Assembly: GCF_014356525.2 (NCBI RefSeq)
Contig: NC_052509.1
Span: 35,067,913-35,131,912 of the forward strand
Reading direction: 5' to 3'
Origin: Nilaparvata lugens
Lineage: Eukaryota > Arthropoda > Insecta > Hemiptera > Delphacidae
Length of the DNA: 64,000 nucleotides
Of the stretch, positions 1 through 11,700 are shown one piece after another; positions within the stretch are counted from its first letter, which is position 1, and each line of letters opens with the position of its first letter. A program made the position numbers and the translations under genes. Under the pieces are notes generated by a model. That model was not told the origin of the DNA, did not search any database, and saw only the letters and a program-made list of their open reading frames with translations.

Positions 1-1
1 C

Positions 2-2098
2 TTCATAACAAAGAGAATATCCAGTAATTTTATTGACATTGAAGAGAGCTTTGACCTGGATTCTGATCATTCAGCTGTAATTCTCACACTCAGTGAACGA
101 ATAATAAAGAAAGAAGACAGACCAATGTTAGTCAACAGAACAACAGACTGGGAAGCTTTCAAAGTGGATTTGGAAAATGAAATCAACTTGAATATTTCAC
201 TTAGAACAGCTGAGCAGTTAGATGAAGCCGCAGAAAATGTCATGTGGCAAATCCAGAAATCAGCCTGGAAAAACACTAGACAATACACCAGGAAAACAAA
301 AGGATGCAATTACCCACTGGAGATTCGACAACTTGTTTTAGAGAAACGAAGGGCAAGAAGAAGATGGCAACAAACTCGTGATCCTGCTGACAAAAATATA
401 TTGAATAACAAAACACAACAATTGAGAAGAGAGATAAGGAAACTATCTGAGGAGTCCATTAATAACTACCTTCAAAATTTGACAGCTGATGCCAGTACAG
501 ATTATTCATTATGGAAAGCAACAAAAAGAATTGAGCGACCAATATCACAATCCCCTCCAATCAGAAAACCAGATGGTACTTGGGCAAGAAATAACAGAGA
601 AAATGCAGATATATTTGCTAATCATCTAGAAGAAATCTTTCAGCCAAACAACATTCAATCTGAAATTGATCCTGAAGAAGATATATTAGATGATTTAGAT
701 ACAGAGATTGATCTAGTTTCTATAAATGAGGTTCAAGAAGAAATAAAAAATAATCTGAATACCAAAAAAGCACCTGGGTTTGATCTGATTACAGGTGAAA
801 TCTTGAAGAAACTTCCAAGGAAAGGTATTATCATGATAACATATTTATTCAATGCATCACTCTGATTACAGCATTTTCCTTGAATTTGGAAGGTGGCAGA
901 AGTCATTATGCTGCTAAAGCCTGGGAAATGTCCTCAAGGAGCAAAATCGTACCGCCCAATATCTCTTCTACCTGTAATTTCAAAGCTTTTTGAGAAATTG
1001 CTAATGAAGAGATTGGCTCCCATCATAAGTAGCAGGAATCTGATACCAGCCCATGAATTTGGTTTCAGGCAGAAGCACTCAACCCTGGACCAAGTACATA
1101 GAATCACTAATGTAATAGAGAATTCATTAGAGAAAAAATGTATATGCTCAGCAATCTTCCTTGATGTGGCACAGGCATTTGACAAAGTGTGGCATGAAGG
1201 ACTGATCAATAAACTTCATAAAATTCTTCCCACTCCACTTGTAAAACTTTTAAAATCATACATCACTAACAGATTGTTCAGAGTAAAACAAGGTGATGAC
1301 GTCTCTGAATTAAAGGAAATAATGGCTGGAGTTCCACAAGGTAGTGTTCTTGGACCAGTTCTTTATGTGCTGTACACAAGCGATCTTCCTGAATTGGATG
1401 CAGTGACAATTGCTACTTTTGCTGATGATACTGCAATACTGGCAGAAGGGGAAACAGTACAAGAAGCAGCCACAAAACTACAGAATGCTAGCAACAAATT
1501 CAGTGACTGGACAAAGAAATGGAGAATCCGATTGAATGAGATGAAGTCCATTCATATCAACTTCACAAACAAAAATATCAATGATCTGATTCGTATAAAT
1601 CTAAATGGGAATGTAGTACCACACAGCAACACAGCAAAATACCTTGGAATGACTCTTGACGCCAAGTTGAAATGGAAAGAGCATATCAAGATGAAAAGGA
1701 GTGAGCTGGGACTCAAATACAGTAAAATCTATTGGCTGTTGGGCAGATAATCACAACTCTCATTGGACAACAAAATATTGATTTATAAACAAATTCTAAA
1801 ACCTGTCTGGACGTATGGAATTCAGCTTTGGGGCTGCTCTAGAACATCTAACATCAATCAGATTCAAACATTCCAAAACAAAGTACTGCGGAACATGGTG
1901 AATGCGCCCTGGTACATAAGGAACAGCGATTTGCACCGAGATCTACACATCCCCTATGTGACCAGTGAAATAAGACGATTGGCAGCCCATCATGAGTCAC
2001 GTCTTCATCAATACGACAACACCGAAGTCATCCAACTCCTAGACAGCACTGAACTCACAAGGAGGTTGAAGAGAACAAAGCCCTTCGAGTTGGTGTAG
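2..2098 (+). pseudogene. Jockey-like LINE ORF2 (endonuclease end, reverse transcriptase), three in-frame stops
   Basis: One continuous frame runs from base 2 to the TAG at 2096, with only in-frame stops: TGA at 863, TGA at 878 and TAA at 1748. There is no frameshift. It opens with DSDHSAVILTLSE, the end of the AP-endonuclease domain. The RT follows: KKAPGFDLITGEILKKLP, SYRPISLLPVISKLFEKLL, FLDVAQAFDKVWHEGL, GVPQGSVLGPVLY, FADDTAILA. The jockey-type tail has LIYKQILKPVWTYGIQLWG and NAPWYIRNSDLHRDL. The first half of the element is left of the window. Clade assignment is by motif memory. Confidence 0.9.
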
Positions 2099-2302
2099 TG
2101 CTAGTGAAGTGAAAAAAGTATAAATTAAATAAATGTCTAGCGAAAGAATTTGAAGTAGAAGAATTATAGATTAGAACTGTAGGCTTCACTGGAAGACTTT
2201 AGCAATAAAAATTAATATTTTAGGATAAGAAATAAGAGAACAAAATTAATGGTTAGTCCTAGTGACTAGTTTTAATAGAAGTAATAATAAAGAAAAAAAA
2301 AT
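2099..2302 (+). other. Probable 3' untranslated tail of the LINE
   Basis: A-rich sequence directly after the LINE stop, with no ORF. It runs into the truncated repeat that begins near 2303, so the exact LINE end is not visible. Confidence 0.4.
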
Positions 2303-2946
2303 TAGGCTATGGAGTTTGAAAACGTATTTGTTTTGAAAAAAAAATAGAATAATAATTTATTATTGTTATATTATTATTAATATGTTGAATATGACATTGA
2401 TATATATTCCAAGACAATCTTTGCATTATTTTTCTTGAACATTTTTAGGTTATGTAATAAGGTTAGTTTTCTACATATAATTCGGATACAATTTTATTCC
2501 AAAATAGACTTGCAAACTATGAATTATAAATTTAGATGGACTAATCCAAATAATTTAGGTGTTCCATGACATCTATTTGGATTTTCATCTACTTCAAAAC
2601 AATAACTGAATTGTGTTTGCTCAGTTAAGTCTAGAACTTGAATTTAAACCCTACCCCAGTCGAGGGTTTAAAATCACGCTGTTTCAAGTTCTGGACTTAA
2701 CGATTTTTGATAAATCCTCGACTCGGAAGAGACGAGAATCTAATTCAAGTCCTGGACTTATAAGCCCTTCACTCAGAAAGCGAAAGTATAAACTCCAGGG
2801 TCTAACGTGATCTCTAAACTCCAGAGTCTATTTAAGTCCTCGACTACGTTAACGCTCTGACTCGGAAAGCCAATTTTCTGACTCCAGAGTTTAAAACCAG
2901 TTAAAGTCTAGAACTTAGCTAATCCCGAGCTCGGAAACCGGCCCTA
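2303..2946. repeat. Truncated copy of the long DNA element at 9049-10134 (opposite orientation)
   Basis: This stretch aligns over its whole length, in reverse complement, with 9049-9730. It ends in the same terminus, GAAACCGGCCCTAAA. The other end is missing where the LINE 3' tail begins. Confidence 0.7.
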
Positions 2947-4145
2947 AAATTTCTTATGACATTTTCACATTATTTGTCAGCGATAGAAATATTGTGTCAA
3001 CGAACAATTCTAGGTTTCTCATCACTTTCCAGTATTTGTCAACGACATTTATACAGAATGGCGTATTGAAACGATAAATTTTGAAATAATGTAATTTCCA
3101 CTAACAAATTCATAAACTAGTAGATTACAAATTAAATGGTGGCTATGTATCAAATAATATGTCCTTTAAGCTTCTACAATCTAAATGTCCGAATGCACCT
3201 CTTCAGTCTCTAAGATGACATCAGAAAGATATTCTTTCATTTGGATTTCTCAGCATGTTATACCCGTTATGGAAACTTTGGAATGACAGTACATCAAATT
3301 TTGGTGAATGGGAGTGATTACGTTTTAAACTCTTTCCTTCAGTTCATGTATTGTTGTAGTGTAGGACTTGTATGGTGATAGCCGGCACTTCACTAGAAAG
3401 TCCCTGTATTGTGTGCTATACAGAGAATTTCTTATGACATACCGACTATACGATACCGTACTTGATACTTTTTGCCCATAAGCTCTAGTGTTCAAATGCA
3501 ATAATCAGCAGCTGCTGGGGTATTCTATCCTTTTTCATAGGAGAATAAAATTTCCTCTCAATTTCTATTGTGTCAAAATCATTTTCCTCATTCCTATTAT
3601 TATTCTTCCCTTCGACCTCACACTAGTTCTGAGATTCTTAATTATCTTTTCGATTAGAGACCAGGTTCCACATCCGTATAAAATTGCAGGAATAGAATAG
3701 AATATTTATTTCGCCAAAATACAATATACATAAGACAAATGTAAATTATAATAAATCTTAAGGTTTTGGCACAGCAAGCAAAGTCAGACTTGTGCGCTAG
3801 CTGTTAGTTCGTAAATACAACAGTACAAAGTAAAAAAGGAAGAATACACATTTCCAATAGCGTGAATAAACTTTTTAAATCAGTATTGTAGTTTACTATT
3901 GTGAGTGGGATCATCCGCGCCTTACAGCTTTTATTTAATTTTCGGACCGTAAAAGCCTTCATTGACTGGGTTACAGTTCTGATCAGATTTTGTCTTGAAC
4001 ATCGGAACTTGAGCTTTCATCAAATATTTTTTCTTATAAAATGACAAAATATTCTGATTTTATTTCATTATAAATTATTCATAATATATTTTTACAAAAT
4101 TGATTATGTTCATTGTGAAACAAATGACATAGGTAATAGACTTAC
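2947..4145. other. Unassigned intronic/3' flanking DNA of the P450
   Basis: No coding exon was recognised; I looked here for the missing heme-binding exon without success. From 3691 to about 3850 a GAATA-rich stretch followed by ATTTATTTCGCCAAAATACA resembles the 3' end of a minus-strand LINE or SINE. Confidence 0.4.
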
Positions 4146-4284
4146 CACAACTGAACAGGTACAATTCTTGGGGACAGAACTTGCCATCAGAATCCAGAAA
4201 TCTTTCAGGACGAAATACTTCCGGAATTTCCCATTTCTCAGAGTTGTGATGAACGTCTCTGACATTAATCAATACTGTTGTTCC
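4146..4284 (-). CDS. P450 exon 8 (PERF motif)
   Basis: Acceptor TTTTGTAG, donor GTAAGT. It encodes [18 protein letters not shown], then [14 protein letters not shown] and LYLFSCG. PERF and the first residues of the heme loop (F-x-x-G) are clear. The exon ends in phase 1 inside the heme loop, so a following exon with the Cys ligand is required. I could not find one between 1 and 4140. Confidence 0.9.
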
Positions 4285-5728
4285 CTACAAAACAAAGATT
4301 TATACAAGGAAGTTACTAATCAGCTCTCAGTTCGAACCTATATTAGTTGCATTTAATGAATTTGGAGGAGTTTACCTAAGGCCCGCCGCAAAGTAATCCA
4401 CGCTACGCCAACCCACGCCGTGGGAAGTTGCATTGTTAGCAATGCTGCGCCGCAACCAGCATCCAGCCCAGTACAATCCACTGAGTAAACATCCACGCGT
4501 GGGTCGGTTTGTGAATCGTTCACGAATTTCGTGGAACGTGGATCAATCGTTCGTTGTACTGTGCATGCGTACAACTTGCGCATACGCCGTTAACTACTCT
4601 GCTGGCTTTGTCTAGTCAGTCTGGTTCCAACCTTTCTAAAGGCAATCAGCTGCTTGCGGTTGATATGATTCAGTCAAATATCTTGTAAATTGCCAGCCTT
4701 TAGCATACAATTTAGTAAACAATGCATACCGGTACCATGCAGCCGCTCTCCTAAGGCTAGTTTCACACTCATTCGGCTCGTTTTCGGCAAATTCCGATAA
4801 GTGTGAAACGGTAATTCGGTACCGAATAGAAACCGCATAGAACCGAACGCCCACTTGACTCTAATAAATTCCATCAGGTTTCAATTCGTTGCTAGCATGA
4901 GGCTACTTTCACACACTTTCGGTTCGGTTAGGTACGTTTCGTTTTCGGAAAATTCGGATAAGTGTGAAACGATGATTCGGTTTGAATTCGGTACCGAATA
5001 GCAACCACATAGCACCGAACGCCCCCTCGACACGAATAGGTTTCATCATATTCGAATTCGTTGCTAGAGAAACAGGAAAAATCTGGTGTGGCGTACTCAC
5101 ACAACTTTACTTGCCGTTATGAAAATTGATCACCTGACGCTAGTGTACTCGCGCATCTCAAGTCTACCGTTCAAATATATGTGAGACAGCTGATGATAGG
5201 TCAATAACGCTGGAAACACACGAGGTCTGCTATCTCTTCGTAGTGAATGATTTAATAGAATCAACAGTTGCCAACAGTTAGCAATTTAATAATCACATTT
5301 TCTCGGATTTCAAGCTTATTTTCAATTCTAGTTGGAAATGTTACTGAACATTAATTGCAGATATTTCCATGCTCAATCTTTTCCACTTGAAATTTTTCTT
5401 TAAATTGTATATGAAGGCTGATAATTGAAAATCTAAAATCAAACTTTGCATAGATGTGACAAAGCTCCTGAAATTTTTACAGATATAGGACTTGTTGCAG
5501 TTGATAGAGCTTATCAATGACTATTCCAGGTATAAATTTGATCAAAATCGTTGGAGCCGTTTTCGAGAAAATCGCGAAAAACCCTGTTTCTTGACAACAT
5601 TTTCGCAATTTTAGCCGCCATCTTGGTTTGCATTTGATCGAAATTGTTCGTCTCGGATCCTTATAGTGTAAGGAGACCTTACGTTCCAAATTTCAAGTCA
5701 TTCCGTTAACTGGGAGATGAGATATCGT

Positions 5729-5772
<44 letters not shown>

Positions 5773-8700
5773 ATACCCAAAAACCACTTTTTCGGACTCA
5801 GGGGACCTTGAAACGTATAGAAATTTAGAAATTGGGGTACCTTAATTTTTTTCGGAAAGCAATACTTTCCTTACCTATGGTAATAGGACAAGGAAAGTAA
5901 AAAATAAAGTCTTTTACACACGCTTGCCTTTTTTGTTTTTATTAAGGTGCGTACAGACTCTCGCTCTGCTCCGCAACCGAACGTCACTCCAGCAGAGCGA
6001 TTGATGATCGACCGGGGAGCAAGAGCAGTTCGACCGGGGAACGCGAGAAGATCTTAAGGTGCGTACAGACTTTCGTTCCGCTCCGCAACCGAACGTCACT
6101 CCAGCAGAGCGATTGATGATCGACCGGCGAGCAACAATGGTTCGACCGGGGAACGCGAGAAGATCTACCATCTTCCGTAACGTTCATGATCGGTGCGAGT
6201 AGAGAGCGGAGGCGGAGCGATTGCTGTGCGATGGTGGTACGTGGGCGGTACGAGGGAGGAGCGTGCTCGGTGCGGGTTGGAAGCACGAGTATGTGTACGC
6301 AGCTTAACATCTTCCGTAACGTTCATGATGGGTGCGTGGGCGGTGCGACTGTGGTTCGATGGTGGTACGAGGGCGGTACGAGGGAGGAGCGTGCTCGGTG
6401 CTGGTTGGAAGCACGAATATGTGTACGCAGCTTTTTAACCTGATATCGTGATTATCTGTTTCAAAATTTTCCAAGTCAAAATCATATGGTCAATTCATTT
6501 CTGTTAGTTCACAGTAACATTTTTTTCTCAATGAATAGTTTGGTAAAAAAATATGAAAGATATAAATTTTTATTTTTTTTCCACGAATGTTACATGATTT
6601 CATCAATGGAGAGAAGAGATGAAGTTTATATACCATGTGTCAAAACAAGGAACAAATTTTCAATTTAAAAAATAATTTCTATGAACATCCAAAATAGATT
6701 GGAATTAGAAATAACATCTAAAGGTGCGTACAGACTTTCGCTCTGCTCCGCAACCGAACGTCACTCCAGCAGAGCGATTGATGATCGCCCGGGGAGCAAC
6801 AATGGTTCGACCGGGGAACGCGAGAAGATCTAACTTCTTCCGTAACGTTCATGATGGGTGCGTGGGCGGCGCGACTGTAGTTCGATGGAGGAACGAGGGC
6901 GGTACGAGGGAGGAGCGTGCTCGGTGCGGGTTGGAAGAGCGTATATGTGTACGCAGCTTTACAATTTAACACCAGCTGTTATATTTAAATATACCAGCAT
7001 GAACTGTGAAAATCCAAACACAGCTGTTTGAGAAGAAAATACCTAATTAGAACCGTACGAATTAAAACCTGACATGTATGGAAGCCTCATTCGTTTTCGG
7101 TAACGAACCAAACCGAACCGAATGAAACCGAATGCGTGTGAAGCTAGCCTAACTTTAAAATTCTTTAGAGAACAAAATATGATCTTCAGAATACTTTTGA
7201 CAATTCGAAAGATAAATTCAATAATTATTTCTGAGAAAAGTTTTGATTCCACCACCCACTTTCTTTTGAAACAAAGAAGTTTCTACCATGTCGAAAATTT
7301 CATGTTTTCTGCTCTAAATGGTTCGACATTGATGAACATAATCATTATTTAAAAAATAACTATAGGTCGGATAAAAATGATTCAGAAACCATTCTCCTCA
7401 TTATTTTGATATGAAATTTTTACTCATTACGACATACCATAAATCTAAGGGATACTTCCCTTCATTTATATTTCCCTTTATAAGAGAAACATATTTTCGA
7501 GATGCTATCATTTCTCTGTTTTCTTCATTTTTTGGCAACGCAATTTTTCTATCGTAATTTCTTCGGTTAGAGGGACAAGTCTCAACTTATTTCATACAAA
7601 CTCTGCCAGCTTTGTCGAGGTAGCGTGGAACGTGGGTTGACTTTGCGGTAACAGACCCAGCCCAGCGTGTGGGTTCGCTTGACCTTGAACGTGGATTGGA
7701 ATGAGCCGTGGATATCGTGGGTGTACTTAGCGGCGGCTTTAGTATAAAGTATAAAAACGTTTGATTAAAATAATTTCCCGTAAAACAAAAGTTTTATTTT
7801 TGGATTAAATCTTGTGTTTTATGGTGTGTAAGAAATCTCTGAAAGTATTTTAGTATTTTATTTACTACTTTGAGGCCAGTTTTATTCAATTTTTCAGATG
7901 GGAGTTAAATAAGAAACAATCGTATTTGTAAGTTATTTTTGTATACATCCTAAGCACTTTTAGTCAGATTTCAGTGAGGGTAGGTGAAGAATTAGGTTTA
8001 TTGCATTGAGATGTATTTGATTTCCAAGAAAGAATGTGAGCCCAGTTATTATTTAATAATTGGTTGCCTGCAAGCAAACACCTGATAGGTTCAGGTTCTG
8101 TTATTGGTTGCTAGGCAGCCAATCGGTTTCAATGTCTCAAGTTAGTTATTGCAGGTGTTTTGATTTGATTTATTGAAAGCCGTTCATGAATAGAGCCCCA
8201 AGTTGTCCATGTAAACAGGCTCAATTAAAATCATTCTTTCAAGGTTTGAATATTTGTCACTAAACCACAGCTTTCCAATGAATACTGCTCTGCTGTAAAA
8301 GTTGATAACATAGGTTCTTATGGGAGTGTTCACATACGAATTATAATGAAAGGTATTCTATTGCTTCCCAGCAGAGCAGAATTAATTGGAAAGGGCTGTA
8401 GGGGTGTAGTGAGAATTTATGCCTAATTTGCGAGCACTGTTCTAAAGAATATGCCTATAATTTATTAGTTTTTTATTTCAATACTTTTATTTGAACCAAA
8501 GATCTGTCTGATTACACAATGATATACTGTGGTGTAGATCAGACCGTGAGAGCCAGTTCTGGGGTCACAATAATGTGTGATAGGGAATGTGACGGCAAGA
8601 ATTAAGAGCTACACTTACATCAGTGATGATGGGATCTCCAAACAGGCTCTATTGTATCAGCCATTTGGAAGAAGAGATTGCGGACATCCCAGGAAGAGAT

Positions 8701-11700
8701 GGGTTAATTTTGGAGGCACGGAGGTTCGGAATAGGCAATAATGCCTAACCCGTAAAAGTAACAAGAAGAAGAAGATATAAGTTATTTAAGAAAGTTAGAA
8801 TCATCACCTCAGGAATGTGATAATCTTCAAGCTTGGTGTCTGTGAGAACCCTTCGTGGTCCTGAAATAGGAACTACATGCTGATACCTCTGTGATTCTAG
8901 AAGAACTGCTTCTGTATAAGGTAACCTATATGAAAAAATTAATTATAATAATTATATGTCTATATCATTATTTTGTCAAAAGGAAAGCATTCTTTTACTT
9001 CAGTTGTGACATGAAAATTCTTTGATGTAGCATGTAGGTAACTACACAATTTAGGGCTGGTTTCCGAGCTCGGGATTTAGCTAAGTTCTGGACTTCAACT
9101 GGCTTTAAACTCTGGAATCAGAAAATTGGTTTTCCGAGTCAGAGCGTTAACGTAGTCGAGGACTTAAATAGACCCTGGAGTTTAGACATCATGTTGGACT
9201 CTAAGAGTTTATAATTTTTCTTTCTGAGTGAAGGGCTTATAAGTCACAGGACTTGAATTAGATTCTCGCCTCTTTCCGAGTCGAGAATTTATCAAAAATC
9301 GTTAAGTCCAGAACTTAAAACAGCGTGATTTTAAACCCTCGACTGAGGTAGGTTTTAAAATAAAGTTCTGGAATGAGCAAACACATCTCATTTATTGTTT
9401 TGGAGTAGATGAATAGCCAAATAGATGTCTTGGAATACCTAAATTATTTGGATTAATACATCTAAATTCATAATTTATAGTTTGCAAGTCTATTTTGGAA
9501 TGAAGTTCTATTAGAATTATGCGTAAAAAACTAACCTCATTCTACGACTGTGACATAACCTAAGAATTTTAAAGAAAAATAATACAAGGATTGCCTTGTA
9601 ATTTTATCTTTCAATGTGAATGTAGATAATCAATGTCATATTCAGTATATTAAATATAAAAATAAAAAAATATTAATCCAGTTTTTAAAACAAATACGTT
9701 TTCCAACTCAATAGCCTACAAAAAGTCCTATTCCAAAATCACTGGTTAGGATCAATGATCAATAATAGCATAACGTAAAATGAGATGTTTATTCATTCAT
9801 GTTCCAAAAGGTTAGGCTTTACTTTGAATTTTTAGGCCTACAAAGAATTCGAAACGTATTTTCACAAAATAGTTTGGAGAGCATGTTCATTTGAGTTAGT
9901 CGCTTCAATCAGCTGGTGCTATTACCAACAAGACAACAGTAAAATATTGAGAATTTCCCACATTATTATTTCTTCAAGTCCTGGACTCAAAGAAGTCAAG
10001 AACTTAATAGACCCCAGAGTTTAGATAATAAACCAGTGACTCAGAAAGTTGATTTAGACCCGAGCGCTTATTTTAGTCCTGGACTCTGTAAGTCCAGAAC
10101 TTATAAATCCCGGGCTCGAAAACCGGCCCTAAAAATGTTTCTAATCTTGATATTTTCAATGATTTCTACAATAAATTCATGGTTGATTTTAAAAATATCT
10201 TGATCAAAATTTAAATTCTATAATAATTATATATTCTTTCATTTCTTTACAAAAAATTCATTGGTATTCTTGGCATACTTCATTTTCAAAAAATAATACT
10301 TTAAAGCCCTATGTTCAAGGGCCAAACCACACTAAGCGTTTTTCAGACAAGTCGACAGGGTAGGAAGCTCTCCAATTGGCTGATGTTGACGATCGAGAAT
10401 CAGTCAATCGAAGAGCTTCCTGTCCTACCTCAAAAACGCCTCATGCGGCTTATCCCTTAGGAATATTAATAACCGAACCGGTCAATGATACAGGGGGCTA
10501 AGAACGTCAAAGTGAATACCCACTTTCAAAAAACGTGTTTTCTAATAAATTCACTTCAAACGTGAATAAAACAGAAACCCTACTCAGACAAGCCAAATTC
10601 GAAAATAATAATTTGTGAAGTTTTTTGAATATTCCAAAATAGAAAAAAGGTTTCATTTTGCCTAGTAGCCAATGCCACCTTCATACCCAGTGAAATGGAG
10701 ACAAAACACACCTAATAATAAAAATATATTATAAACAATAATTGATTCAACTTCGGTTGAAAAATAGATCTTGTTGTGTTATTATATTGTAAATAGGTGT
10801 AAGAAGTGTAAAAATAATATTTAATCCCTAAAAAATATTTAAATTTTATATTAATTTATCATCTATTCAAATACACTTGTACAAGTCAAATTGTTTGGAA
10901 TATAATATAATGCATGCTGTTAATGTACAAACAGTTGATAGCTACCTGTTTTTGTCAGCCATTGCTGATATTTTTCTGTCACCAAGCACATGGTCTATTT
11001 CATCCTGCGCCTTCTTGCAGATTTCCGGATGCAGAACCATATTTATCAGAGCAAAATTGAGAGTATTGCTCGTTGTCTGCGACCCGGCGATAAAAAAGTC
11101 CAAGCATACCATGATCAATTGATCTTCTGTAAGGAGAGAACAATCAACACAATTATTGTCACAGCAACAATAATTATTCTTAAATATTTTGTTCAATTTT
11201 TCAAAATTTAACTACATATAAGACAAATTTAGGATATTCGTTATTTTATATCAATAGTCTAGTGTGTAATGAGCTGAATGTAATATTTGAACGCACACCA
11301 TAAGAGACACCTCAAAATAGAACGAGACTGTATATGAAATGAAAGAACTGAGTAAAAATAGGGACTGCATTCCAGTATATCGGGTGAAACTCATTTACTA
11401 ACTCAGTAAAGAGAAAAAATCCTGTAAGAGAAAAATATATACCACTGGAAATTTGTTCAGCCGCTTCAAAGATATAATAGAATATCAATGGCAGTACTTT
11501 TACAGAATATCATCGAATCTAAATGAAGATGAAAATAAAAATAATTATTTTCGGTTTATGCTCATCATTTACGAACGGTATCTCCAAAATACTATCATAG
11601 AGAAAAGAAAGCATAAAAAGATATCCCATGGTCGTTTATGTTCCAAATTTCAAACCGATTTATTTTTACTCAATCCGATTACTGACGTCCACTGTCTATT

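Noticed and set aside
3930..4020. Minus-strand frame KAQVPMFKTKSDQNCNPV as a possible last P450 exon
   Set aside because: No heme Cys motif, no acceptor in the right phase after exon 8 and no likeness to P450 C-termini.
5914..6443. Several 80-108 codon open frames on both strands
   Set aside because: They fall exactly on the GC-rich TTAA-type MITE and repeat with it.
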